Shown here piece by piece: positions 16,756 through 24,401 of a DNA stretch of 64,000 nt; the stretch's first letter is position 1, and the number at the start of each line of letters is the position of its first letter. A model generated the notes under the pieces. The model ran no database searches, was not told the DNA's origin, and saw only the letters and a list, made by a program, of their open reading frames with translations. Source of the stretch: Rhodobacterales bacterium (GTDB taxonomy: Bacteria > Pseudomonadota > Alphaproteobacteria > Rhodobacterales > Rhodobacteraceae); the NCBI GenBank assembly GCA_021155205.1, contig JAJNPS010000052.1, positions 1 through 64,000 on the forward strand, given 5' to 3'. Position numbers and translations under genes: made by a program.

Positions 16756-17541
16756 TTACTCGCCCATCTTGTAATCGACAAACCACTTCTGGTTCAACGC
16801 ATCCAGCGTCCCATCGGCCTTCATGCTGGCAATCGCTGCATTGACCGGGGCCACCAGATCGGAGCCTCTGGGAAAAATGAACCCGAAATCCTCAGACGCC
16901 AGCGGCGCGCCGATGATCTTCAGCCCCCCGTTCGACGCGGCGACATAACCATTGGCCGCCGTGGAATCCGACAACGTCAGATCCACGTCGCCTGCCTTCA
17001 GCGCCTCAAGCCCCGCGCCAAAGGTCTCGAACTTGATCACGCGAGGATTCTCTTCGTTGCCGTCCAGAATGTTGTAGATCGCGGCGTAGAACGGCGAGGT
17101 GCCCGGCTGCGCCGAGACCAGCAGTTCCGGGATCGCCGCAAACGACGCCGCGTCGGTGAACCGCGCCTCATCCCCGCGCACGATCATCAGCATTTCCGAC
17201 CGCATGTAGGGATCGGAGAAATCGACCGCTTCCTTGCGTTCGTCCTTGATGGTGATGCCGGTCATGCCGATGTCGTACTGGCCTTCCGACACGGCGGGGA
17301 TCATCGCGTCCCAGGATGTGTTCTCGTACTTCACCGTGGCGTTCAGACGTTTGGCGATCTCGGCCATCGCATCATATTCCCAGCCGATTGCCTTGCCGTC
17401 CTTGTCCAGGAACTGCAGCGGCGGATAGGCGTTCTCGGTCACGACAACGATCTCGCGACCGGCAAGGTCGGGCACCGCCTGCGCAAAGGCATGCGTGGCG
17501 AAGCTCAGGGCCATCAGACTCAGGGCAGCGGTCAGTTTCAT
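16756..17541 (-). CDS. Periplasmic amino acid-binding protein of an ABC transporter
   Basis: A 261-residue family 3 solute-binding protein. Residues 1-20 are a signal peptide (MKLTAALSLMALSFATHAFA); the mature part opens with IVVVTENAYPPLQFLDKDGKAIGWEYD, the standard ligand-cleft start, and contains YDIGMTGITIKDERK, typical for polar amino acid binders. The ATG at 17541 begins the signal peptide; the frame is open 46 codons further but without sense. It is the promoter-proximal gene of a two-gene unit with the permease. Confidence 0.92.
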   Translation of the reverse strand: MKLTAALSLMALSFATHAFAQAVPDLAGREIVVVTENAYPPLQFLDKDGKAIGWEYDAMAEIAKRLNATVKYENTSWDAMIPAVSEGQYDIGMTGITIKDERKEAVDFSDPYMRSEMLMIVRGDEARFTDAASFAAIPELLVSAQPGTSPFYAAIYNILDGNEENPRVIKFETFGAGLEALKAGDVDLTLSDSTAANGYVAASNGGLKIIGAPLASEDFGFIFPRGSDLVAPVNAAIASMKADGTLDALNQKWFVDYKMGE

Positions 17542-17688
17542 CGAAAATCTCCTGTCACAGACTTGATGCACAACTATGGCCGAGGGCCACGACCTTATGC
17601 AACCCGCTGGGCGCGGTTCAACCCGACATCCTGACCCCATCCTCCTGCGCGGCACATTGACCACCCGGTTGCGCAGCACCTTGCAGGT

Positions 17689-18342
17689 TCATTCCCGCCC
17701 AATCGCCCCGGCCCGCAAATCCGATTGGTGCGGAAACACCCCGGCGGCGATATAGTCCGCCTCCTCGGGCGTCGAGACCCGTCCCAGGACGGCATTGCGA
17801 TGCGCATGCCGTCCAAAGGCCGCGATCACCGCACGGTGTCGCCTTGGCTGTTCGACTCCAAGTTCGTACGACTTGCGCAATCGTTCAGGGGCCGCTTCTA
17901 CCATGGCTTCGGCAATCGCGATTGCACTGTCGAGGTTGGCCAGATGCGTTGCCGGATCGGGGCATTCGCAATGCTCCAGCGGCAACTTGTACATCGACTT
18001 GAACCAGACATTCTCCAGCGCGTCGAAATGGCCGTTGTCGAAACCCGCAAGGCAGATCGCCAGCGCCTTGGGGTCCGCCGCCCAGGCCGCCGGGGTTCCG
18101 GCAAAGACCGACCGGGGAAACTGGTCCAGCACGATGATCAGCGCGAGCCGTCCGCGCGGTGTTATGGCCCAATCATCCAGTTCGCCCCTGACCGCCTGGC
18201 CCGTCAGCCCGGAATACCGCGCCACGACCTCCGCCCCCGACCCGCCCCGCATCCGCCAGGTCCAATGCTCGATATGGGTCTGCGGCTCCGGGTCAGGGCC
18301 GTCGGGAAACCAGAAGTCGAGGATGTCGTCCGGGCTGGTCAC
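17689..18342 (-). CDS. DUF924 family protein
   Basis: A 217-residue all-helical protein of the DUF924 family, whose fold is tetratricopeptide-like and whose function is not established. Marks: ILDFWFPDG at the N-terminus, LALIIVLDQFPRSVFAGTPAAWAAD in the middle, and GRHAHRNAVLGRVSTPEEADYI near the end. The start is GTG at 18342, with GGGGAC upstream. It is a stand-alone gene between the amino acid transporter and the ThiF-like gene. Confidence 0.87.
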   Translation of the reverse strand: MTSPDDILDFWFPDGPDPEPQTHIEHWTWRMRGGSGAEVVARYSGLTGQAVRGELDDWAITPRGRLALIIVLDQFPRSVFAGTPAAWAADPKALAICLAGFDNGHFDALENVWFKSMYKLPLEHCECPDPATHLANLDSAIAIAEAMVEAAPERLRKSYELGVEQPRRHRAVIAAFGRHAHRNAVLGRVSTPEEADYIAAGVFPHQSDLRAGAIGRE

Positions 18343-18451
18343 TGTCGGTCCCCGTCTGCGTCCAGATGCGCAATTTGGATACCCTAGCGCGCCGACCCGC
18401 CCACTGTCGCCCCCCTATCGTCGGGACGGCTGCCATGGGTTTGCCAGACAC

Positions 18452-19498
18452 TTAGCCGACACGGCGCGGCCCCCCGCAAACCGCGCAATCCGCCCGCCGG
18501 TCGATCCGGATCACCCGCGTCTCGCCGTACAGCGCGTCATGGATCACCAGCCGCCCCGCCAGCGTCTCCCCGGCGCCGGTCAGATATTTGACCGTCTCCA
18601 TCGCCATCATCGACCCGATCACCCCCGGCAAGGGTGCCGCCACTCCGGCCTCGGCGCAGGTCGGCACCATGCCGGGGGCCGGTCTCAGCGGAAAAACGCA
18701 AGCGTAACAAGGAGTTCCGGTGGCGGGATGGTAAAGGCTGATCTGTCCTTCCCATTGCGTGATCGCGGCGGAAATCAACGGCTTGCCCGCCTCGGCGCAC
18801 ACCCGGTTCACCAGATACCGCGTGTCGAAATTGTCCGAACCGTCCAGAATCAGGTCGTAATCCGCCACCAGCGCCGCCGCGTTGGTCTCGTCCATCCGCC
18901 GGTTATAGGGCCGCACCAAGACGAAGGGGTTCAGCGCCTTGATCGCGATCTCTGCCGAAAATACTTTCTGCATCCCAATCCTTTGATCCGCATGAATAAT
19001 CTGGCGTTGCAGATTGGTCGCCTCGACCTCATCCGCGTCGATCACCCCCAGCGTCCCAACCCCGCTCGCCGCCAGATACATGAGCGCCGGCGACCCCAAT
19101 CCCCCCGCCCCCACCACCAGAACCCGCGCCTCTTTCAGCCGTCGCTGCCCCGCCCCGCCAATCTCGCGCAAGGCGATGTGGCGTGCATAGCGGTCCAGTT
19201 CCGCCGGGCGAAACGCAGTCGGGTCTGGGGTTTGCAAAGGACCCGGCAATGCGCCAGTCAACCGCTTGAAAAATATTCGGTAAATCCCGACACCCGCAGC
19301 CAGAAAGCCCAGCAGAAGCCACCCCTCCAACGTCCCGCCGACCAATCGTTGCAGCGGATTGCCGGGCAGCAGCAGCGGCGTATGCGCCATCACCAGCGCC
19401 ACCCACCACAGCGCCGCGATCATCCAGCCGACCCGCGCGGGAAACCGTGCCCAGACCGCCGCCGCCCAGATCACCCCGAACCCCAGACTGCCGATCAT
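18452..19498 (-). CDS. Membrane-anchored HesA/MoeB/ThiF-family adenylyltransferase
   Basis: A 348-residue protein. The first ~85 residues hold two to three membrane segments (WWVALVMAH and LEGWLLLGFLAAGVGIY); then comes an E1-like domain with RYARHIAL, the ATP site GAGGLGS, DFD-type ATNLQRQ and DGSDNFDTRYL. A Cys in PTCAEAGV and the zinc pairs CYAC and CAVC are present. Such enzymes adenylate the C-terminal Gly-Gly of ThiS or MoaD for thiamine or molybdopterin synthesis. Its ATG overlaps the dut stop (ATGA). The membrane anchor is unusual for MoeB. Confidence 0.87.
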   Translation of the reverse strand: MIGSLGFGVIWAAAVWARFPARVGWMIAALWWVALVMAHTPLLLPGNPLQRLVGGTLEGWLLLGFLAAGVGIYRIFFKRLTGALPGPLQTPDPTAFRPAELDRYARHIALREIGGAGQRRLKEARVLVVGAGGLGSPALMYLAASGVGTLGVIDADEVEATNLQRQIIHADQRIGMQKVFSAEIAIKALNPFVLVRPYNRRMDETNAAALVADYDLILDGSDNFDTRYLVNRVCAEAGKPLISAAITQWEGQISLYHPATGTPCYACVFPLRPAPGMVPTCAEAGVAAPLPGVIGSMMAMETVKYLTGAGETLAGRLVIHDALYGETRVIRIDRRADCAVCGGPRRVG

Positions 19499-19962
19499 CG
19501 CCTGCCGGTCGACCCGAACCCGCCAACCCCCCGATCCGTTTTGCCCAATGAATCAACTACTTGAAATTCCGCCTGCACCACAGGAGCCACGATCATCTGC
19601 GCGATCCGGTCGCCGTGACGGATCGTGTAGGGCGCGTCACCAAGGTTGACCAACGCCACCCCCAGCGGTCCGCGATAATCGCTGTCGATGGTGCCGGGCG
19701 TGTTCGGCAGGGTGATCCCATGCTTCAGCGCCAGCCCTGACCTCGGCCGGATTTGTATTTCGTAACCCGCTGGAATCTCGACCCGAAACCCGGTCGGTAC
19801 GATCCGACGCTGCATCGGCTGCAGCACGATCCCCGCCCCCCGATCCGCCGTATCAAGGTTCGCCCGAATATCCGCCCCAGCCGCCCCAGCCGTCTCATAG
19901 GCAGGCAACGGAAGCCCCCGATCCGCCCCCTCCTCCCACAAGATCCGCAGCACCGGACGCAT
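19495..19962 (-). CDS. dut: Deoxyuridine 5'-triphosphate nucleotidohydrolase
   Basis: A 155-residue trimeric dUTPase hydrolysing dUTP to dUMP and pyrophosphate, which keeps uracil out of DNA and feeds dTMP synthesis. The five motifs appear in order: AGAADIRA, PRSGLALKHG, GTIDSDYRG with the catalytic Asp, RIAQMIVAP and the C-terminal RGVGGFGSTG that closes over the substrate. The ATG at 19962 gives standard length. It lies 50 bases after coaBC and overlaps the ThiF-like gene, an order common in Rhodobacterales. Confidence 0.95.
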   Translation of the reverse strand: MRPVLRILWEEGADRGLPLPAYETAGAAGADIRANLDTADRGAGIVLQPMQRRIVPTGFRVEIPAGYEIQIRPRSGLALKHGITLPNTPGTIDSDYRGPLGVALVNLGDAPYTIRHGDRIAQMIVAPVVQAEFQVVDSLGKTDRGVGGFGSTGRR

Positions 19963-19973
19963 TCCCAGCCCCT

Positions 19974-20005
19974 TTCTGATTGGCTCAAATATCCCCGCCG
20001 GAGGC
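19974..20005 (-). repeat. Gene-end motif, copy 6
   Basis: On the minus strand: GCCTCCGGCGGGGATATTT then GAGCCAATCAG, so the core is intact and the A-rich tail worn. It sits between the coaBC stop (20013) and the dut start, inside what looks like an operon. Confidence 0.55.
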
Positions 20006-20012
20006 TCCGACG

Positions 20013-21206
20013 TCAGCCCAAAACCCCAGCAATCCGCTCCGCCAGCCGCCGCGCCACCGCGTCCTTGGCCATCCTCGGCCAAGCCTCCGCCCCCGCATCG
20101 CTGATCAGCGTCACCGCGTTCTCGGCCCCACCCATGATCCCGGTCCCCGGCGAGACATCATTGGCAACGATCCAGTCGCAGCCCTTGCGCAGCCGTTTCG
20201 CCGTTGCATGCGCCACGACATCATCCGTCTCCGCCGCAAAGCCCACCACCAGCTTGGGCCGCTTTGCCCGCTTCGACACCGCTCCCAGAATGTCGGGATT
20301 CTCGGCAAATTCCAGCGCCGGCGCCTTGCCCGACCCGTCCTTTTTCATCTTGTGCGGCCCCGCATTGGCCACCCGCCAATCCGCCACCGCCGCCGCCATC
20401 ACCGCCGCATCGGCGGGCAGCGCGCGTTCAACCGCCGCCAGCATCTCGCGCGCGGTTTCTACCCTGGCCACCGTCACACCAACGGGCGGCGGCACCGTCG
20501 CGGGACCGGTCACGAACGTCACCCTTGCACCCAGATCGCGCAACGCCGCCGCAATCGCCGCGCCCTGCGCGCCCGACGATCTATTCGCAATAAACCTCAC
20601 CGGATCAATGGGTTCATGCGTTGGTCCCGACGTGACGATGACATGCTTGCCCGCCAGCGGCCCGCCACCCAGCGCCGCGTCGATCGCGTCAACGATCTCC
20701 GCCGGTTCGGCCATACGCCCCGGCCCGTACTCGCCGCAGGCCATTTCGCCGTCGTTCGGGCCAACCGCAAGCACCCCATCCTCCAACAATACCGCAAGGT
20801 TCCGCCGGGTCGCCGGATGGGTCCACATCCGCACATTCATCGCAGGCGCAATCAACACCCGCTTGTCCGTCGCCAGCAGCAAGGTCGATGCCAGATCGTC
20901 CGCCCGCCCGCCCGCCATCTTGGCCATCAGGTCCGCCGTCGTCGGGGCAACCACCAGCAAATCCGCCGCGCGGGACAACTGGATATGGCCCATCTCGGCC
21001 TCATCCGTCAGATCAAACAGTTCCTGATAGACCCTGGACGCCGCCAGTGCCGACACGCTCAGCGGTGTGACAAACTCCGCCCCGGCCCGCGTCAGCACCG
21101 GCACGACAGATGCCCCGACCTTGGACAACAGCCGGATCAGTTCCAGTGACTTATAGGCCGCGATCCCGCCGCCAATGATCAACAGAATCCGCTTGCCGGC
21201 CAGCAT
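20013..21206 (-). CDS. coaBC: Bifunctional phosphopantothenoylcysteine decarboxylase / phosphopantothenate-cysteine ligase
   Basis: A 397-residue bifunctional enzyme of coenzyme A synthesis. The N-terminal FMN-dependent CoaC half has GGGIAAYKSLELIRLL, the PAMNVRMW motif and a conserved Cys in EMACGEYGPGRM. The CoaB half has VTSGPTHEPIDPVRFIANRSSG, AAVADWR and the Lys-rich KMKKDG. It makes 4'-phosphopantetheine from phosphopantothenate and cysteine. Start ATG 21206 follows GGAGCG. It is followed by dut and the ThiF-like gene on the same strand. Confidence 0.95.
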   Translation of the reverse strand: MLAGKRILLIIGGGIAAYKSLELIRLLSKVGASVVPVLTRAGAEFVTPLSVSALAASRVYQELFDLTDEAEMGHIQLSRAADLLVVAPTTADLMAKMAGGRADDLASTLLLATDKRVLIAPAMNVRMWTHPATRRNLAVLLEDGVLAVGPNDGEMACGEYGPGRMAEPAEIVDAIDAALGGGPLAGKHVIVTSGPTHEPIDPVRFIANRSSGAQGAAIAAALRDLGARVTFVTGPATVPPPVGVTVARVETAREMLAAVERALPADAAVMAAAVADWRVANAGPHKMKKDGSGKAPALEFAENPDILGAVSKRAKRPKLVVGFAAETDDVVAHATAKRLRKGCDWIVANDVSPGTGIMGGAENAVTLISDAGAEAWPRMAKDAVARRLAERIAGVLG

Positions 21207-21299
21207 CTGACGCTCCTGCAAGGGAACGAATACGTCCCTTTTCCAACCAAGGATTAAGGGGCGCGGGTCTGGAACTCAATGACCTTGCAGGATGGCCCG

Positions 21300-22178
21300 T
21301 CAGGTAAGGAAGTGATGCAGTTCGCGCGTCTGGCCCTCCAGACTGCGGCGCATCTTGGCAAAGGCAGCAGCCTCAAGCTGCCGGACACGTTCCTTGGACA
21401 GGCCCAGTTCATCCCCAAGGGATTCAAGCGTCCGGGGCTGCTCACGCAGCTTGCGTTCCGTGACGATATGCCGCTCGCGTGCGTTCAGAGACTGCACTGC
21501 GCGCACCAGCCAGGTGCGCAGCGTTGCCGCATCATGGTTTTCCTCGAACCTTTCGGTCGCCTGAACCGCATCGTCCTCCAGCGCGTCGATCCATTCGCGG
21601 CCCTCGTCCTCGGACGACTGCGTGGCGTTCAGCGAAAAGTCCGACCCTGACAGGCGGCCCTCCATCATTTCCACATCAGTCAGCGGCACGCCAACCTCGG
21701 ACGCCACACGCTGGCGCAACTGGAACTGGTCCAGATGTTCGCCCGCCTGCGCCGCCTCACGTTCCAGTTTCGCCTGCACCCGGCGCAGGTTGAAGAACAG
21801 CGCCTTCTGGCTGCCGGTGGACCCGGTCCTGACCAGCGACCAGTTGCGCATCACATAGTCCTGGATCGACGCCTTGATCCACCAGACCGCATAGGTCGAA
21901 AACCGCACGCCGCGATCCGGGTCGAACTTGTCGGCGGCCTTCATGAGACCCAGGCTCGCCTCCTGGATCAGGTCGTTCATCGGCGCACCGTACCGGCGGA
22001 ACTTCGACGCCATCGAAATTGCCAGCCGCATATAGGCGGTGATCAGGCGGTGCAGGGCCGCCTCATCCCGCTGGTCGCGCCAGGCATAGGCCAGCCTCAG
22101 TTCGGTTTCGGCATCGAGGAGTTCCGCCTTCATCGCTTGGCGGGACATCGTTTGGTCGTTATATCCGTCCAGTGCCAT
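21300..22178 (-). CDS. rpoH2: RNA polymerase sigma factor RpoH, group 2 (RpoHII)
   Basis: A 292-residue sigma-70-family factor of the heat-shock group. Region 2 is seen as AYMRLAISMASKFRRYGAPMNDLIQEASLGLMKAADKFDP and RFSTYAVWWIKASIQDYVMRNWSLVRTG; region 4 as LGDELGLSKERVRQLEAAAFAKMRR; the RpoH box-like QKALFFNLRRV lies between. In Rhodobacter sphaeroides the second RpoH acts in the singlet-oxygen response under RpoE. The Asp-Glu-rich segment and FEENHDAATLRTWL spacing fit group 2 as I know it. A matching RpoE-type promoter lies upstream at 22226-22255. Confidence 0.9.
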   Translation of the reverse strand: MALDGYNDQTMSRQAMKAELLDAETELRLAYAWRDQRDEAALHRLITAYMRLAISMASKFRRYGAPMNDLIQEASLGLMKAADKFDPDRGVRFSTYAVWWIKASIQDYVMRNWSLVRTGSTGSQKALFFNLRRVQAKLEREAAQAGEHLDQFQLRQRVASEVGVPLTDVEMMEGRLSGSDFSLNATQSSEDEGREWIDALEDDAVQATERFEENHDAATLRTWLVRAVQSLNARERHIVTERKLREQPRTLESLGDELGLSKERVRQLEAAAFAKMRRSLEGQTRELHHFLT

Positions 22179-22189
22179 GACAACCCCCT

Positions 22190-22807
22190 GTGGTTCAGCA
22201 GCCGGCGATCACACCCTACCAAACTTGTTTACGGAGCATTCGCCTGACCGGATCACCAGAACATGCGACTTTTCTGGCGCCCGCGCTGACCCTTGTGGTC
22301 GGCGGCGCAAGATCGGGAAAATCCTCGCTGGCGGAGCGGCTTGCAGAGGGTACCGGACGCCCGAGACGCTATGTCGCGACGGCCGAAGCCTGGGATGACG
22401 AGATGCGTGCGCGGATCGCCGCCCATCGACGGCAACGCGGGGATGGCTGGACCACGGTCGAGGTACCGCTAGACTTGCCGGCAGCCTTGGCATCGGCAAT
22501 TCCGCAAGAGGTGGTTCTTGTCGATTGCGCGACACTCTGGCTGACCAATCACATGCTGGCCGACCATGATCTTGAACACCACCAAGATGCCTTGTTGCGC
22601 GCATTGTCGTCATGCCCTGCACCCGTTATCATCGTGTCAAACGAAGTTGGCTGGGGAATAGTTCCCGATAATCCTCTGTCGCGCCGGTTTCGTGACGCCC
22701 AGGGGCGACTGAACCAGTGCATTGCGCGGCAGGCGGGGCTGGTAATCGGTGTCATGGCGGGCTTGCCGGTGGTGCTGAAGGGCAGCTTGTCCTCGGGCAT
22801 CCTGTGA
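22190..22807 (+). CDS. cobU: Bifunctional adenosylcobinamide kinase / adenosylcobinamide-phosphate guanylyltransferase
   Basis: A cobalamin-synthesis enzyme of up to 205 residues that phosphorylates adenosylcobinamide and then transfers GMP to it. The P-loop reads GGARSGKSS; RYVATAEAWDDEMRARIAAHRRQRG carries the guanylylated His of the family; VLVDCATLWLTNHM and VSNEVGWGIVPDNPLSRRFRDAQGRLNQ follow. The start is unsettled: the GTG at 22190 would place the first ~30 codons across the rpoH2 promoter, and the conserved protein begins only near LTLVVGG (22286). No better in-frame start codon with a ribosome site is visible. Confidence 0.88.
   Translation: MVQQPAITPYQTCLRSIRLTGSPEHATFLAPALTLVVGGARSGKSSLAERLAEGTGRPRRYVATAEAWDDEMRARIAAHRRQRGDGWTTVEVPLDLPAALASAIPQEVVLVDCATLWLTNHMLADHDLEHHQDALLRALSSCPAPVIIVSNEVGWGIVPDNPLSRRFRDAQGRLNQCIARQAGLVIGVMAGLPVVLKGSLSSGIL
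22226..22255 (-). promoter_or_regulatory. RpoE-type promoter of rpoH2
   Basis: On the minus strand TGATCC (22255-22250) is followed after exactly 18 bases by TAAACA (22231-22226). The published RpoE consensus of Rhodobacter sphaeroides is a TGATCC -35 and a TAA-rich -10 about 18 bases apart, and rpoHII is a known RpoE target there. The start of transcription would lie about 40 bases before the rpoH2 ATG. Confidence 0.7.
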
Positions 22808-23382
22808 CCCGTTTCTGGTGGGTCCGCCATGGCCCGACCCATGCCCGGTCGATGGTGGGGTGGTCGGATGTTCCCGCCGACCTGTCGGATACGGCTGCAC
22901 TGGCGCGGCTGGACGGCTACCTGCCCAAAGGCGCATTGCTGGTCTCGTCTGACCTTGCGCGCGCCATCGCGACCGCCGACGTTCTCGACGCCAGCCGCCA
23001 GCGCCTGCGGCATGATCCCGCGCTGCGCGAAATCCACTTCGGCACCTGGGAGATGCGCCCCTTTGCAGAGGTCGAGGCCGAAACACCCGACCAAATCCGC
23101 GCCTTCTGGAACACCCCCGGCGACGTGCGGCCGCCCGATGGCGAAAGCTGGAACGACCTGTCCGCGCGGGTCAATGCCGCAATCGACCGTCTTCTGGCGG
23201 CGCATCAGGGTCGCGACATTGTCGTCGTGGCCCATTTCGGTGCAATCCTCGCGGCACTACAACGGGCCGAGCGGCTGTCGCCCGAAGCGGTCTTTGCGCA
23301 CCGGATCGACAATCTGTCGGTCACATCCATGTCCCATCAGGGATCAGGCTGGCAAAGCCATGTGATCAATCACACACCGTGA
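22804..23382 (+). CDS. Histidine phosphatase, alpha-ribazole phosphatase-like
   Basis: A 192-residue phosphoglycerate-mutase-like phosphatase. The catalytic RHG occurs at the N-terminus in WWVRHGPTH, the second active-site His in VVVAHFGAILAAL, and the acid in LREIHFGTWEMRP. The start is a GTG that overlaps the cobU stop as GTGA, so the two are translated together. Being coupled to cobU, it is probably the CobC-type enzyme that dephosphorylates alpha-ribazole phosphate or adenosylcobalamin phosphate late in B12 synthesis. The family has many other phosphatases, so this rests on context. Confidence 0.85.
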   Translation: MTRFWWVRHGPTHARSMVGWSDVPADLSDTAALARLDGYLPKGALLVSSDLARAIATADVLDASRQRLRHDPALREIHFGTWEMRPFAEVEAETPDQIRAFWNTPGDVRPPDGESWNDLSARVNAAIDRLLAAHQGRDIVVVAHFGAILAALQRAERLSPEAVFAHRIDNLSVTSMSHQGSGWQSHVINHTP

Positions 23383-23461
23383 TGGCTCACTCCACACAAC
23401 ATCGCTTTTCGGCGGCATTCCGATCTACTAATCCAGTCGGGGATATGAAAGGACAATACTC

Positions 23462-24334
23462 ATGACCTATGACCTGGTGATCGGCGACCGCGGCTATTCC
23501 AGCTGGTCCCTGCGCGGCTGGCTGTGCTTTGACGCGTTTGGCGTGCCCGTAAAGGTCCACACCGCGCGCCTCTACACCGACGAGCTTGCCACCCTTCTGC
23601 GCGACTTCGTTCCCGGCAGGACCGCCCCCACCATGCGAACCCCAGATGGGGTCGTGGTGCCCGAAACCATCGCGATTGCCGAGGAACTGGCCTCCCGCCA
23701 CCCCGGTGCCGGTCACTGGCCGCGTGACCCAAAGGCCCGCGCCGTCGCCCGTGCCCTTGCGGCGGAAATGCACTCCGGGTTCAGCGCGCTTCGCAGCCAT
23801 AGCCCGATGAACCTGCGCGTCAGCTATGCCGATTGCACGCCCCCGCCCGAGGTTCTGGCCGACTTGAAACGCCTCGAACTCATCTGGTCATACGCCCGCC
23901 GCGAAACCAACACCCGCACCCCCTGGCTCTGCGGCGACTATTCCGTGGCCGACGCCTTCTTGGCCCCCGTCGCCGCCCGCATTGCAGGCTACAACCTGCC
24001 CGTCGGTCCCGACGCGATGGCTTATGTCGCGGCGCATCTGTCGCATCCCAGCTTTCGCCGCTGGCGCGCCATGGGCCTTGTCGACGGCGCGGATCAGGAA
24101 ACCTACCGCCGCGACTATCCCCGCCGCCCCTGGCCCGGCCCGGTCCCGCTGTCCGCCCGCGCGGTGGAAGGCAGCGATGCCGAAAACGCCACCTGCCCCT
24201 ACAGCGGCGACGCGATCACCCATGTTCTTGAAACCGACGGTCGCCGTTTCGGCTTTTGCAACGCCTTTTGCCGCGACAAGACCGTGGCCGATCCCGAAGC
24301 CTGGCCGGAATTCGTGGCCCTCCTCCGCGCCTGA
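23462..24334 (+). CDS. Glutathione S-transferase with C-terminal TRASH-like cysteine motif
   Basis: A 290-residue protein. The first ~215 residues are a glutathione S-transferase: a thioredoxin-like half with YSSWSLRGWLCF (Ser as likely catalytic residue) and PTMRTPDGVVVPETIAIAEEL, then a helical half with WLCGDYSVADAFLAPVAARI. The last ~45 residues add a separate segment with spacing C-x20-C-x3-C (CPYSGD ... FGFCNAFCRDK), the spacing of TRASH metal-binding domains. AAAGGA precedes the ATG. The added domain may sense or carry a metal, which is inference. It lies between the cobalamin genes and comM. Confidence 0.85.
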   Translation: MTYDLVIGDRGYSSWSLRGWLCFDAFGVPVKVHTARLYTDELATLLRDFVPGRTAPTMRTPDGVVVPETIAIAEELASRHPGAGHWPRDPKARAVARALAAEMHSGFSALRSHSPMNLRVSYADCTPPPEVLADLKRLELIWSYARRETNTRTPWLCGDYSVADAFLAPVAARIAGYNLPVGPDAMAYVAAHLSHPSFRRWRAMGLVDGADQETYRRDYPRRPWPGPVPLSARAVEGSDAENATCPYSGDAITHVLETDGRRFGFCNAFCRDKTVADPEAWPEFVALLRA

Positions 24335-24401
24335 GCGGCAAACCTTTACCCTTCGCTAACCATTCGCCCCTATCCGTTAACATCGGTAAACGGAGCATGC
24401 G

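Noticed and set aside
21217..21240. Hairpin AAGGGA ... TCCCTT between rpoH2 and coaBC as a terminator
   Set aside because: For the genes on the minus strand there is no T-run after the stem; a T-run exists only on the plus strand, where no gene ends.
24372..24396. CtrA-like TTAA half-sites upstream of comM
   Set aside because: Only one good half-site (GTTAAC) is present; the second TTAA at the 7-base spacing is missing.
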